34,105 nucleotides of DNA from Hydrogenophilales bacterium 12-61-10 (GCA_002279795.1 NCCT01000009.1:1-34105), one strand, 5' to 3'; shown: positions 1 to 8,048, numbered from the stretch's first letter. Numbers and translations: made by a program. Notes: generated from the sequence alone by a model not told the origin.

Positions 1-294
1 CTGGCGCTCGATCGCATCGGTTTTGCAGTGGAAGACCGCGACCGTTCCATGGGCGTGTATTACGTGCGTTATATCGATCCCGACGCCGACAACGCCAGCA
101 AGCGCGACGAGGGGTTCCTGAGCAGCCTCGCTTTCTGGCGCAGCAAAAAAGAGCAGACCTCGCCGCAGATGCAGATCGTAGTGCGCGAGATGGGTGAAAA
201 AAGCCGGGTCGCTGTTGCGGCAGCCGAAGGCAAGACGGTCGATGCCGATACCCGGAATCGCATCGTCAAATTGCTCTACGCCGATTTGAAGTGA
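1..294 (+). CDS. bamC: Outer-membrane assembly lipoprotein BamC, C-terminal part (5' end outside window)
   Basis: The frame is open from base 1 to the TGA at 292-294, giving the last 97 residues. The stretch beginning LALDRIGF, followed by VEDRDRS and YYVRYIDP, resembles the repeated helix-grip domain of BamC/NlpB, the lipoprotein partner of the BamA beta-barrel assembly machine at the inner face of the outer membrane. The signal peptide and lipobox would lie upstream and cannot be seen. The stop overlaps the next ATG by one base (TGATG), so the two genes are probably translationally coupled. In betaproteobacteria bamC usually follows dapA and precedes an MBL hydrolase, which fits here. Identity is likely but rests on the C-terminal domain alone. 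Confidence 0.82.
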   Translation: MALDRIGFAVEDRDRSMGVYYVRYIDPDADNASKRDEGFLSSLAFWRSKKEQTSPQMQIVVREMGEKSRVAVAAAEGKTVDADTRNRIVKLLYADLK

Positions 295-1052
295 TGCGGT
301 TCGCCAGCCTCGGCAGCGGCAGTGATGGCAACGGCCTGGTGGTCGAAGCTGGATTGACTCGGGTGCTGATGGATTGCGGGTTTGGCCTGGCCGACAGCGT
401 TGCGCGATTGGCCCGCCTGGGTCTGGCGGTGTCTAACCTGGCCGGAATCGTGGTGACGCATGAGCACGGCGATCATATTGGCGGTGTCGGCCGTCTTGCC
501 CGCAAGTACAAACTGCCGGTGTGGCTGACGGCAGGGACGCTGGCGATGGCGCAAGATCTCGACGGCGTCGCGGTGCACGTCATCGACAGCCATGCGCCGT
601 TTGCGGTGGACGAACTGGAAATCCAGCCTTTTCCGGTGCCGCACGATGCGCGCGAGCCCGTGCAGTTCGTATTCGGCGACGGCCAGCGCAGACTCGGCGT
701 GCTGACCGATGTGGGATGCAGTACGCCCCACATCGAGGCGACCTTGAGCGGCGTCGATGCGCTGGTGCTCGAATGCAATCACGACGCCGGGATGCTGGAA
801 AAGGGACCGTATCCCGTCGGCCTCAAGCGTCGTGTAGGCGGGCGCTTCGGCCATCTCGAAAACGCGCAGTCCGCCGCCTTGCTGCGCATCTTGAACCACG
901 ACAAGCTGCAATGCGTGATGGCAGCCCACGTTTCACGCACCAACAACACGGACGCACTGGCGCGGCGCGCATTGGCCCAGGTGCTCGATTGCGCGGATGA
1001 CGACGTGCGTGTGGCCTGCCAGTCAGCGGGGTTTGACTGGATTCAAATTTAA
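294..1052 (+). CDS. MBL-fold metallo-hydrolase, YycJ/WalJ-like
   Basis: This 252-residue cytoplasmic protein has no signal peptide. It begins MRFASLGSGSDGN, typical of the YycJ-like branch of metallo-beta-lactamase-fold proteins. The zinc motif THEHGDH sits near residues 55-61 (H56, H58, D60, H61), and further metal-ligand candidates follow in the LECNHD and AAHVSR regions. Family members are predicted phosphodiesterases or nucleases; the substrate here is unknown. A GTG three bases upstream (291) is in frame, but ATG 294 gives the conserved N-terminus and overlaps the bamC stop. The bamC neighbourhood is conserved and says little about substrate. Confidence 0.88.
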   Translation: MRFASLGSGSDGNGLVVEAGLTRVLMDCGFGLADSVARLARLGLAVSNLAGIVVTHEHGDHIGGVGRLARKYKLPVWLTAGTLAMAQDLDGVAVHVIDSHAPFAVDELEIQPFPVPHDAREPVQFVFGDGQRRLGVLTDVGCSTPHIEATLSGVDALVLECNHDAGMLEKGPYPVGLKRRVGGRFGHLENAQSAALLRILNHDKLQCVMAAHVSRTNNTDALARRALAQVLDCADDDVRVACQSAGFDWIQI

Positions 1053-1094
1053 AGGCCGGGACCGAATCCTGGCTGAAATTTATCGGGATGGACA

Positions 1095-2537
1095 TTGACC
1101 ACTTTTGCTGAACTGGGCCTCGCGCCCGATATCCTGCGTGCTCTCGACGACATGGGCTACGTCACGCCAACGCCGATTCAGGAGCAGGTGATTCCGCTTG
1201 CGCTGCAGGGCGGCGACATTCTCGGCGCGGCGCAAACAGGTACCGGCAAGACAGCCGCCTTCGCGCTGCCGTTGCTGCAGCGCCTATTGCCGTTTGCCAA
1301 CTCCGGCACCTCGCCGGCCAAACACCCGATCCGCGCGCTGATCCTGACCCCCACGCGCGAGCTTGCGATTCAGGTCGAAGAGAGCGTCAAGGCGTACTGC
1401 AAGCATATTCCGCTGCGCTCGCTGGTGGTCTATGGCGGGGTCAGCATCAACACGCAGATTCCGATCCTGAAGACCGGCGTCGAGATTCTGGTGGCGACGC
1501 CCGGCCGCCTGCTCGACCACGTGCAAAACAAGACCCTGATGCTGAACCAGGTGAACACGCTGGTGCTCGATGAAGCCGACCGCATGCTCGACATGGGCTT
1601 CATGCCCGATCTCAAGCGCATCGTTGCGCTGCTGCCGGCGCAGCGCGTGAACATGATGTTCTCGGCCACGTTTCCGGAAGAAATCCGCAAGCTCGCCGAC
1701 AGTATCCTCAACAACCCGACCTTCATCGAAGTGGCGCGCAACGCCACCGCCGTAACCGTGACGCAGGTGGTGCACCCGGTGCACCACGAGCGCAAGCGGG
1801 CATTGCTGACGCACTTGATCAAGACGCGCGATCTCAAGCAGGTGCTGGTGTTTACCGGCACCAAGCTGGGCTGCAACCGGCTGGCCAACGAGCTCAACAA
1901 GCTGGGCCTGCATGCCGACGCCATTCATGGCGACAAGACCCAGCAGGAGCGCATCAAGGCGCTCGACGCGTTCAAGGCGGGCTCGCTGCGCGTGCTGGTC
2001 GCCACCGACGTCGCCGCGCGCGGAATCGATATCGAGGCGCTGCCGTTTGTCGTGAATTACGATTTGCCGCACAACGCTGAGGACTATGTTCATCGCATCG
2101 GCCGCACCGGCCGCGCGGGAGTCAAAGGCGAAGCGATCTCGCTGGTCAGCGAATCGGAAACGCGCTACCTGAAAGACATCGAAAAACTCATCGGCACGCC
2201 ACTGGAGCCGACGATCGTTCCGGGTTTCGAGCCAGGCGTGGCCGATGTACCGGCTTATGCAACACGCCCGCAACGGACTGAACGTCCGGCAGAGCGTCTG
2301 ATTGAGCATCCGGTTGATCGCCCGGCCGCGCGTCCCGTTGAACAGGGGGTTGCGCCGGCTCTTGAGCGTAGTGCCCCGCGTGCTCAGCGTCCCGCGTCGC
2401 GTGACGCCTTGTTTGACTCGCCCTATGTTCCGAGTGCCGCGCCTGCTGCCGCGCCTGCGGCCAATCGCCAGCCCTCCAGAAAACCCGTGGCAGCCTTGTT
2501 TCGCAGCCCGGTAAAACCCGAATCCAGCGAGCAATGA
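1095..2537 (+). CDS. rhlE: DEAD-box ATP-dependent RNA helicase, RhlE type
   Basis: This 480-residue RNA helicase has the Q motif (TPTPIQ, 24-29), motif I AQTGTGKT (46-53), Ia PTRELA (86-91), Ib TPGR (135-138), II DEAD (159-162), III SAT (190-192) and VI HRIGRTGR (333-340). It would unwind short RNA duplexes in ribosome assembly or mRNA decay. The helicase core ends near 375. Residues 390-480 are a basic, Pro/Arg/Ala-rich tail with loose RP-containing repeats, likely disordered and RNA-binding. The only start that preserves the usual N-terminus (TFAELGL) is TTG at 1095; the ATG at 1088 is in another frame and stops at once. The Shine-Dalgarno is weak (GGGA). RhlE is the best match, but DEAD-box subfamilies are close. 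Confidence 0.92.
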   Translation: MTTFAELGLAPDILRALDDMGYVTPTPIQEQVIPLALQGGDILGAAQTGTGKTAAFALPLLQRLLPFANSGTSPAKHPIRALILTPTRELAIQVEESVKAYCKHIPLRSLVVYGGVSINTQIPILKTGVEILVATPGRLLDHVQNKTLMLNQVNTLVLDEADRMLDMGFMPDLKRIVALLPAQRVNMMFSATFPEEIRKLADSILNNPTFIEVARNATAVTVTQVVHPVHHERKRALLTHLIKTRDLKQVLVFTGTKLGCNRLANELNKLGLHADAIHGDKTQQERIKALDAFKAGSLRVLVATDVAARGIDIEALPFVVNYDLPHNAEDYVHRIGRTGRAGVKGEAISLVSESETRYLKDIEKLIGTPLEPTIVPGFEPGVADVPAYATRPQRTERPAERLIEHPVDRPAARPVEQGVAPALERSAPRAQRPASRDALFDSPYVPSAAPAAAPAANRQPSRKPVAALFRSPVKPESSEQ

Positions 2538-2547
2538 AAGTCGCGCA

Positions 2548-2892
2548 ATGAGCTGGGAAATCATCCTGCTGATCGGGTTTGGCGGACTGGGCTGGTACTG
2601 GTACGCAGGCTTGAATACGCGGGAACAAGCCGTCGCTGTTGGGCGCCGTGCCTGCAATGACGGAAAACTGCAGTTTCTCGATGACAGCGTGGCGTTGAGC
2701 CGCACCCGTTTTGCCCGTAACAATAACGGCCAGTTGCAGTTTTTACGCGACTATCGCTTTGAGTTTTCCGACACCGGCAACAACCGCCGCCCGGGCGTTA
2801 TTCGCATGCTGGGCAATCGCGTCGAATGGGTCAGCCTGGACGGGGAGTGGCAACCGGGGCACAGCGCTGCCGTCACCCGATTGCCTGACTGA
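2548..2892 (+). CDS. DUF3301 family single-pass membrane protein
   Basis: A 114-residue protein with an N-terminal hydrophobic segment (about residues 4-20, IILLIGFGGLGWYWY) and a soluble, basic C-terminal domain. The pattern ...REQAV..GRRAC...LQFLDD.VAL..., then YRFEFSDTGNNRRPG and a GNRVEW turn, matches the DUF3301 family, small proteobacterial proteins of unknown function. It starts 10 nt after rhlE on the same strand and may be co-transcribed with it. No catalytic motif is evident. It converges with the minus-strand MBL gene, leaving only 11 nt between the stops. Confidence 0.85.
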   Translation: MSWEIILLIGFGGLGWYWYAGLNTREQAVAVGRRACNDGKLQFLDDSVALSRTRFARNNNGQLQFLRDYRFEFSDTGNNRRPGVIRMLGNRVEWVSLDGEWQPGHSAAVTRLPD

Positions 2893-2903
2893 GGCAGTCA
2901 AAG

Positions 2904-3839
2904 TTACTGTTGTTCGATCTCCAGTACTGCCAGACCGATCTGTTTGCCGACCGCCGTATCGAAGCCGTGCCAGTTTTGATAGGCCGCCAGCTTCTTGACC
3001 ACCGATGGTTTCATCTCGAAATCGCTTTTTCCGGCGTCATATTCTTCTTTTACCGCATCGAACAGCGTCTGGAAATAATCGCGCTGCGCTTTCAGCATGG
3101 CCGGGCTGCCGGGAGAGCCATGGCCCGGTACCACGACCTTGACCGCTAGCGCGATCGCGCGGTCGATCGCCTTGATATTGCCCGTAAAGGTACCGTCGTC
3201 CATGCGTGCAACGCGCTGGTTCAGTACGTTGTCGCCGGTGAACAGCACGCCGTTGTCGACCTCGATCATGATGTCGGTCTTGCTGTGGGCGTCGTTCGAT
3301 GAATGGATCTTGAAGCTGCGGTTGCCGTGTTTTGTGACCATGCCGTCCGTCGTGGCAAGGGTGGGATTCGCGGCGCGGGTGCCGTCGGTGTAGCCCTGGG
3401 TCAGGTTGCTCATCAGTATGACCCAGGATTCGGCCTCACCCGCCCGGGCCCTGGCGATCATGTCAGGGTGGGCGATCAGGACAGCTTTCGGCCAGGCTTC
3501 AAGGATGGCCTGGTTGCCCAGCCAGTGGTCGCCGTGGACGTGGGTGTTGTATACCGCCGTGACAGGCAGGCCGGTGGCTTTTTGTATGGCTTTGACCACC
3601 ATGCGCCCAGCCTGAACGCTGGAGCCGGGGTCGATGACGACGACCTGATCGCCCGCGATGATCCATGCCGGATTGTTCATGAAGCCCTGATTTTCGACCG
3701 AGGGTTCGCCCAGCGGGCCAGTGATGACCCAGGTGTCCGGAGCGACCTGCTCGGCCGGATAGGCTTTGACGATGCCGTCCGGAGCAGCGTGTGCGCTGAG
3801 GGCGAGGCTGGCAAGGAAAAAGAGGGCAGTCAGGCGCAT
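2904..3839 (-). CDS. Exported MBL-fold metallo-hydrolase (SoxH/quinoprotein-relay-like)
   Basis: The 311-residue protein starts at ATG 3839 with a good GGAG 7 nt upstream. A longer in-frame start at 3941 would place charged residues before the signal peptide and overlap the upstream gene, so it was rejected. Residues 1-19 (MRLTALFF...ALSAHA) form a signal peptide with likely cleavage after AHA. The MBL zinc ligands are visible: NTHVHGDH (H100, H102, D104, H105), H185 in DAHSKTD, D203 in FTGDN and H240 in PGHG. This resembles periplasmic MBL proteins annotated SoxH or quinoprotein relay system hydrolases; substrates are unknown. It is the last gene of a minus-strand set with msrB and a flavin reductase. 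Confidence 0.87.
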   Translation of the reverse strand: MRLTALFFLASLALSAHAAPDGIVKAYPAEQVAPDTWVITGPLGEPSVENQGFMNNPAWIIAGDQVVVIDPGSSVQAGRMVVKAIQKATGLPVTAVYNTHVHGDHWLGNQAILEAWPKAVLIAHPDMIARARAGEAESWVILMSNLTQGYTDGTRAANPTLATTDGMVTKHGNRSFKIHSSNDAHSKTDIMIEVDNGVLFTGDNVLNQRVARMDDGTFTGNIKAIDRAIALAVKVVVPGHGSPGSPAMLKAQRDYFQTLFDAVKEEYDAGKSDFEMKPSVVKKLAAYQNWHGFDTAVGKQIGLAVLEIEQQ

Positions 3840-3924
3840 AAGAGGACTCCAAGTAACGAAGATGCAAGCGTAGTGCGGTTCGAAAAGCGGCACGATGGTA
3901 CGAAAGGCTGGCTTGCCTGAATCC

Positions 3925-4629
3925 TTACCACCATTTTTCAAAAATGATCCGGCTCATTGGCACGCCCAGCCCATGCAGCAGCATGCTCATGTCCTCTACC
4001 ATGCCCTTGGGTCCGCACAGGAAATACAGCGTGTCGTCGGGAACATCGAGCGCATGCAGTTTGACCGGGTCGATACGCCCGGTGAGGCCATGCCAGCGAG
4101 GGTCGGGCTGGGTGACGGTGATGCTCAGATGCAGGTTGTCATGGGTGTGTGCAGCCTGTTCAAGTTCGTCGCGAAAAAGGATTTCCCTGCTGTCCGACAC
4201 GCTGTAAACCAGATGCGCCTGGGTCGGCAGGGCCGCGTCACGCACATGGCGAAAGATGGATAGCAGCGGCGTAATGCCGACGCCGCCGCCGATCAGCACG
4301 ACGTTATCGCTCATTTCCGGCAGGTAGACAAAAGGCCCCTGGCCTTGCGTGACTGTGACCGGGTCACCGACGCGTGCGGCTTCATGGACCCAGCGCGCCA
4401 GCGGATGACGCGCGCTGGCCTTGATTGCCAGTTCGATTTCGCCTGACCGGATAGGCGACGTGGTAATGGAATAACCCGCGGTATGGGGTACCCCTTCAAG
4501 CGTAATGCTAAGGTCGACCCATTGGCCCGGCAAAAAGCGAAAGCGCGTATCGGGAATCGCCAGTTGCAGGACGTGAATGCTGGGCGTGGCGGGCGTAATC
4601 GCCGTGATCCGCGCGTCAAAAATATGCAA
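3925..4629 (-). CDS. FAD/NAD(P)H-binding oxidoreductase, ferredoxin-NADP reductase superfamily (OXNAD1-like)
   Basis: This 234-residue flavoprotein has an N-terminal FAD-binding barrel and a C-terminal NAD(P) domain. Visible motifs are PGQW (34-37), GYSITT (52-57, the RxYS-type flavin motif), GGGVGITP (114-121, pyridine nucleotide loop) and CGPKGM (205-210). It ends in FEKWW, where aromatic residues commonly stack on the flavin. The Arg of RxYS is replaced by Ala51. No ferredoxin domain is fused, so it needs a separate electron acceptor. The start is TTG 4629, 3 nt after the msrB stop; no ATG or GTG alternative preserves the N-terminus. It probably supplies electrons in the surrounding redox-repair set, but its partner is unknown. 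Confidence 0.85.
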   Translation of the reverse strand: MHIFDARITAITPATPSIHVLQLAIPDTRFRFLPGQWVDLSITLEGVPHTAGYSITTSPIRSGEIELAIKASARHPLARWVHEAARVGDPVTVTQGQGPFVYLPEMSDNVVLIGGGVGITPLLSIFRHVRDAALPTQAHLVYSVSDSREILFRDELEQAAHTHDNLHLSITVTQPDPRWHGLTGRIDPVKLHALDVPDDTLYFLCGPKGMVEDMSMLLHGLGVPMSRIIFEKWW

Positions 4630-4632
4630 GGC

Positions 4633-5049
4633 TCAGTCCCGTTCCTGGCTTGGCGGGGCTGCTTCGAACGTCAGCGATGCCGAGTTGATGCAATAGCGCG
4701 TTCCGGTGGGGGCCGGGCCATCCGGAAAAACATGGCCGAGATGCGAACCACAGCGACGGCACAGTGCCTCGACACGCGTCATGCCATGGCTGGAGTCGGT
4801 TTTTTCGGCAACGGCATCGGGATTGATCGCCTGATAAAAGCTTGGCCAGCCCGTTCCTGAATCAAATTTGGTCTGCGATGCAAAGAGCGGTTCGCCGCAT
4901 GCTGCACAGCGATATTTTCCGCTTGCGTGGTTATCCCAATACTGGCCGGTAAAGGCGCGCTCGGTTCCGTGCTCGCGCAGAATGCGGTACTGCTCGGGAC
5001 TGAGTTCGGCGCGCCATTCGGCGTCGGTTTTTGTCTTGTCGAAAGTCAT
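4633..5049 (-). CDS. msrB: Peptide-methionine (R)-S-oxide reductase MsrB
   Basis: A complete 138-residue MsrB, which reduces the R epimer of methionine sulfoxide in oxidised proteins. The structural zinc cysteines are C48/C51 (CAAC) and C97/C100 (CRRC). The catalytic cysteine is C120 in RYCINSASL, and the active-site HLGHVF lies at 103-108. The [10 protein letters not shown] signature is present. ATG 5049 has GGAG 7 nt upstream. There is no signal peptide, so it acts in the cytoplasm. It is the first gene of a minus-strand set with the flavin reductase and exported hydrolase, divergent from rubrerythrin, which is consistent with an oxidative-stress role. Confidence 0.96.
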   Translation of the reverse strand: MTFDKTKTDAEWRAELSPEQYRILREHGTERAFTGQYWDNHASGKYRCAACGEPLFASQTKFDSGTGWPSFYQAINPDAVAEKTDSSHGMTRVEALCRRCGSHLGHVFPDGPAPTGTRYCINSASLTFEAAPPSQERD

Positions 5050-5139
5050 GGGCTATCTCCAGCTGATTTTGAAGTTTACCTCTTGAGAGGAGGCGCTGGT
5101 GGCTATAGCCTTGTTTCTCACGGGGTGTTTGCTCCCTGG

Positions 5140-5195
5140 TTGACAGGCCCTGTTCACCGGGCTTAATCTTCGTTCAGGTATTAGACTAAGTCTAA
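5140..5195 (+). promoter_or_regulatory. Candidate rubrerythrin promoter with 15-bp palindromic operator
   Basis: TTGACA at 5140-5145 is a consensus -35. With an 18-nt spacer the -10 candidate is TAATCT (5164-5169), which is weak. The palindrome TTAGACTAAGTCTAA (5181-5195, 7-bp arms around a central A) would lie at or just past the transcription start, a typical repressor position. A near-copy lies upstream of ftsH at 19808. The regulator is unknown; an IscR/Rrf2- or PerR-like factor is possible but not shown. The 5050-5283 gap otherwise holds a 10-bp palindrome GGCTATAGCC (5101-5110) and nothing else recognised. Confidence 0.5.
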
Positions 5196-5283
5196 AAAAC
5201 CGGTTTCCCTGGTGCAAGCCCGGACAGGGATTGAGTTACTCAACATGCCGAAAGGCAATCCATTCAATACAGGAGATCAGGAC

Positions 5284-5703
5284 ATGCAACTCAAAGGTTC
5301 GAAAACTGAAGACCATCTGAAAGCCGCCTTCGCGGGCGAATCTCAGGCCAACCGCCGCTACCTCTACTTCGCAGCAAAAGCCGACGTAGAAGGCTTCAAC
5401 GATGTGGCTTCCGTGTTCCGCTCCACCGCTGAAGGCGAAACAGGCCACGCGCACGGCCATCTGGAGTATCTGGAAAAATGCGGCGACCCCGCAACCGGCA
5501 TGACTTTCGGCCCTACCGCCGATAACCTGAAAACTGCGATTGCAGGCGAAACCCACGAATACACCGACATGTATCCCGGCATGGCCAAGGATGCACGCTC
5601 GGAAGGCTTCGACGAAATCGCCGACTGGTTTGAGACGCTGGCCAAGGCCGAGCGTTCGCACGCCAACAAGTTCCAGAAGACGCTGGACAGCCTGGGCGCC
5701 TGA
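5284..5703 (+). CDS. Rubrerythrin without rubredoxin domain (erythrin/sulerythrin-like)
   Basis: ATG 5284 is preceded by AGGAG (5271-5275) at 8-nt spacing; an in-frame GTG at 5212 adds an unconserved extension and was rejected. The 139 residues are just the four-helix ferritin-like domain. Diiron ligand candidates are E19, E52 and H55 (ExxH), E89, E92, and E123 and H126 (ExxH). The C-terminal rubredoxin domain of classical rubrerythrin, with its two CxxC pairs, is absent; the only cysteine is C66. Such proteins reduce hydrogen peroxide in the cytoplasm but need an outside electron donor. The gene is followed by a strong terminator and then a GlpC-like Fe-S protein. Confidence 0.93.
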   Translation: MQLKGSKTEDHLKAAFAGESQANRRYLYFAAKADVEGFNDVASVFRSTAEGETGHAHGHLEYLEKCGDPATGMTFGPTADNLKTAIAGETHEYTDMYPGMAKDARSEGFDEIADWFETLAKAERSHANKFQKTLDSLGA

Positions 5704-5721
5704 TCGGCCCCAAAACAAAAA

Positions 5722-5750
5722 AGCGGGTCGGTTGCGGCCCGCTTTTTTTT
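5722..5750 (+). terminator. Rho-independent terminator after rubrerythrin
   Basis: AGCGGGTC (5722-5729) pairs with GGCCCGCT (5736-5743), with one G-U wobble, around a 6-nt loop and followed by eight T residues (5743-5750). An A-run precedes the stem. It separates rubrerythrin from the Fe-S gene and suggests high rubrerythrin mRNA with partial readthrough. Confidence 0.88.
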
Positions 5751-5792
5751 GAACCATCTTGTCATTGCTACCAAGTCCAAACTGGAGTTCGC

Positions 5793-7124
5793 ATGAGCAT
5801 TCGTGAAGGCAGCCTCGAAGCCCCCACCCGTCACCCGCTCGACTGGAAAAACCCGGATTTTTACAACGAAGAAAAGCTCATGCACGAGCTTGAACGCGCC
5901 TTCGATATTTGCCATGGCTGTCGTCGTTGCGTGTCGCTGTGTACGGCTTTTCCGACCCTGTTCGACCTGATAGACGAATCGTCGACGCTGGAAGTCGATG
6001 GCGTGGCCAAACCCGACTTCTGGAAAGTGGTCGACGAATGCTATTTGTGCGACCTCTGCTACATGACCAAGTGCCCTTATGTGCCGCCGCATCCGTGGAA
6101 TCTCGATTTTCCGCACACCATGCTGCGCGCCAAGGCCGTCAAATTCCAGAAAGGCGGAACCAGCTTCCGCGACAAGTTGCTCTCATCGACCGATGCGATG
6201 GGCAAGCTCGCCTCGATTCCCGTGGTGGTGCAAGCAGTGAACGCCAGCCTGAAGAGCAAGCCGATCCGCAAGCTGGTCGACAGCGTGCTGCATATTCATC
6301 CTGATCGCCAGTTGCCCGAATACGACAGCGCAAAATTCCGTTCGACGGCCAGGCCGCGCGGCGATTTCGCGGTGAAAGCTGGCGCCAAAACACCCGGCAA
6401 GGTCGCGATCTATGCGACCTGTTATGTGAACTACAACGAGCCGGGTATCGGCCACGATCTGCTGAAACTGCTCGCGCACAATGAAATCCCCGCCGTGTTG
6501 GTCGAGAAGGAGGCTTGCTGCGGCATGCCTAAACTCGAGCTGGGCGATCTCGATGCGGTTCAGACGTTGAAGGAAGTCAATATTCCGCATCTGGCCAAGC
6601 TCGCACACGAAGGCTATGCGATTCTCACCGCCGTGCCTTCCTGTACGTTGATGTACAAGCAGGAACTGCCGCTGATGTTCCCCGACGACGCAGATGTGCA
6701 GGCCGTCAAGGAGGCAATGTGGGATCCATTTGAATACCTGATGGCGCGCAATGTCGACGGCCTGTTGAAAACCGATTTCAAGGCGCAGCTTGGCAAGGTC
6801 GCCTATCACGTGCCGTGTCACCAGCGGGTGCAGAACATCGGCAACAAGACGCGTGACGCCTTGCAACTGGCCGGCGCCAAGGTGACGATGGTCGAACGCT
6901 GTTCAGGTCACGACGGCACCTGGGGCGTGAAGAGCGAGTACTTCGACAAGTCGATGAAAATCGGCAAAGCGGTGTTCCGCCAGATGGCCGAGCCACAGCC
7001 CGACTACGTCAGTTCGGACTGCGCAATTGCCGCGCGCCACATCCTGCAGGGGATGGGAGAAGGCGCCACAGCCCAGAAGCAGCACCCGATCACGCTGATG
7101 CGCATTGCGTACGGTCTTGAATAA
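5793..7124 (+). CDS. GlpC-like Fe-S oxidoreductase (heterodisulfide reductase-related, CCG domains)
   Basis: This 443-residue soluble protein has an N-terminal bis-[4Fe-4S] domain (C40, C43, C46, C50 and C83, C86, C89, C94), then two CCG-type domains as in GlpC and HdrB/D. Domain one keeps C210, C242-C243-G and C284. Domain two keeps C342 (PCHQR) and C410 but has C370-S-G instead of CCG, and SDCAIA where GlpC has a second cysteine, so its cluster may be altered or lost. GlpC proteins pass electrons from a dehydrogenase to quinone, but no glpAB partner is nearby. The neighbours are rubrerythrin and DUF3501, which suggests an electron-transfer role in peroxide defence. ATG 5793 has CTGGAG upstream. 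Confidence 0.88.
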   Translation: MSIREGSLEAPTRHPLDWKNPDFYNEEKLMHELERAFDICHGCRRCVSLCTAFPTLFDLIDESSTLEVDGVAKPDFWKVVDECYLCDLCYMTKCPYVPPHPWNLDFPHTMLRAKAVKFQKGGTSFRDKLLSSTDAMGKLASIPVVVQAVNASLKSKPIRKLVDSVLHIHPDRQLPEYDSAKFRSTARPRGDFAVKAGAKTPGKVAIYATCYVNYNEPGIGHDLLKLLAHNEIPAVLVEKEACCGMPKLELGDLDAVQTLKEVNIPHLAKLAHEGYAILTAVPSCTLMYKQELPLMFPDDADVQAVKEAMWDPFEYLMARNVDGLLKTDFKAQLGKVAYHVPCHQRVQNIGNKTRDALQLAGAKVTMVERCSGHDGTWGVKSEYFDKSMKIGKAVFRQMAEPQPDYVSSDCAIAARHILQGMGEGATAQKQHPITLMRIAYGLE

Positions 7125-7146
7125 CACGTTGAGCAAGGAGAAGAAT

Positions 7147-7731
7147 ATGCCGCACATCACCCGTGACAGCCTGATGAGTCTGGAAAGCTACGCCAAGGTT
7201 CGCCCGGCCTATCGCAGCGACATGATCGCGCACAAGAAAAACCGTTCCGTGATGCTGGGCGAGCACGTGACGCTGATTTTTGAAGATGAAAAAACCATGC
7301 GTTACCAGATACAGGAAATGCTGCGCGCCGAGCGTACGTTCGAAGATGCGGGCATCCAGGATGAACTCGATGCCTACAATCCGCTGATCCCGGATGGCAG
7401 CAACTGGAAAGCCACCATGATGATCGAGTATCCCGATCCTGACGAACGCCAGCTTGCATTGGCAAAGTTGAAGGGAATCGAGGAACGTGTGTGGGTGCAA
7501 GTGGCAGACCATGCCCGCAGCTATGCCATCGCGGATGAGGACATGGAACGCGAAAATGCGGAAAAAACCTCGGCGGTGCATTTTCTGCGTTTTGAGCTCG
7601 ATGCATCCTCGATAACGGCTGCCAAATCAGGCGCGGCCATCCAGATAGGGATCGATCTGGCTGCTTATCCGGTCGACGGAATCACGCTGACTGAAAACGT
7701 ACGTACCGCGTTGGTGGCTGATCTGGCGTGA
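7147..7731 (+). CDS. DUF3501 family protein
   Basis: A 194-residue cytoplasmic protein with the DUF3501 pattern: an N-terminal ITRDSLMSLE..Y...R, then LGEHVTLIFED..T..YQIQEMLRAER, and AYNPLIPDG. Function is unknown and no metal-binding motif or cysteine is seen. ATG 7147 follows AAGGAG (7135-7140) at 6-nt spacing; an in-frame start at 7105 would overlap the upstream gene and is less likely. It lies 22 nt after the GlpC-like gene and is probably in its operon. The family is recalled as a frequent neighbour of rubrerythrin and such Fe-S proteins, pointing to a shared pathway. Confidence 0.86.
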   Translation: MPHITRDSLMSLESYAKVRPAYRSDMIAHKKNRSVMLGEHVTLIFEDEKTMRYQIQEMLRAERTFEDAGIQDELDAYNPLIPDGSNWKATMMIEYPDPDERQLALAKLKGIEERVWVQVADHARSYAIADEDMERENAEKTSAVHFLRFELDASSITAAKSGAAIQIGIDLAAYPVDGITLTENVRTALVADLA

Positions 7732-8048
7732 ATGAATGCCCGCCCCGCACCTGGATACGGGTGTGGAGATTGCTTCTTCGTCGGCAAACCCTCTGTTGAC
7801 GAGAAGCTGGACGGTTTGATGAAATCAAAAACGGCAACGCCTATGCGTTGCCGTTTTGCTGCACCCGGCCGCGTTTCGGGTCTGATTCTATTCAGATGGT
7901 TGCCATTCGCTGCAATGGCTGCTGCCATTCAACAGCGTTGTTTCATCCGCGTGGTTCCCTATACATACAAATATCCGACATCCCCGGGATAGGGCTGATT
8001 ACGTGCGCTTGCACATGGGCGAAGACATTTTTGGGCGGAGTCCATAAA
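7732..8048 (+). other. 317-nt intergenic region: terminator, then possible promoter
   Basis: No convincing gene lies here: the open frame at 7732-7992 runs through the terminator and resembles nothing known. The terminator is at 7827-7857. Further on, TTGTTT (7938-7943) and TATACA (7960-7965), 16 nt apart, make a weak promoter candidate for the CNP1-proB set. GGAG at 8037-8040 serves the next start. Confidence 0.5.
7827..7857 (+). terminator. Rho-independent terminator after DUF3501
   Basis: AACGGCAACGC (7830-7840) pairs perfectly with GCGTTGCCGTT (7845-7855) around a CTAT loop. Flanking A and T runs extend the stem by up to two pairs. The T-run is short (TTTT), so termination may be incomplete. 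Confidence 0.8.

Noticed and set aside
1284-2723. Long minus-strand open frame (479 codons) opposite rhlE
   Set aside because: It mirrors the codon structure of rhlE, has no recognisable domain and runs across three genes' worth of context; a shadow of a GC-rich gene.
2886-2900. Hairpin TGACTG-AGG-CAGTCA at the end of the DUF3301 gene as a bidirectional terminator
   Set aside because: Only 6 bp with a 3-nt loop, and no T-run on either strand.
7732-7992. Plus-strand open frame of 86 codons in the intergenic region after DUF3501
   Set aside because: It reads through the terminator stem and has no family resemblance or ribosome-binding site.
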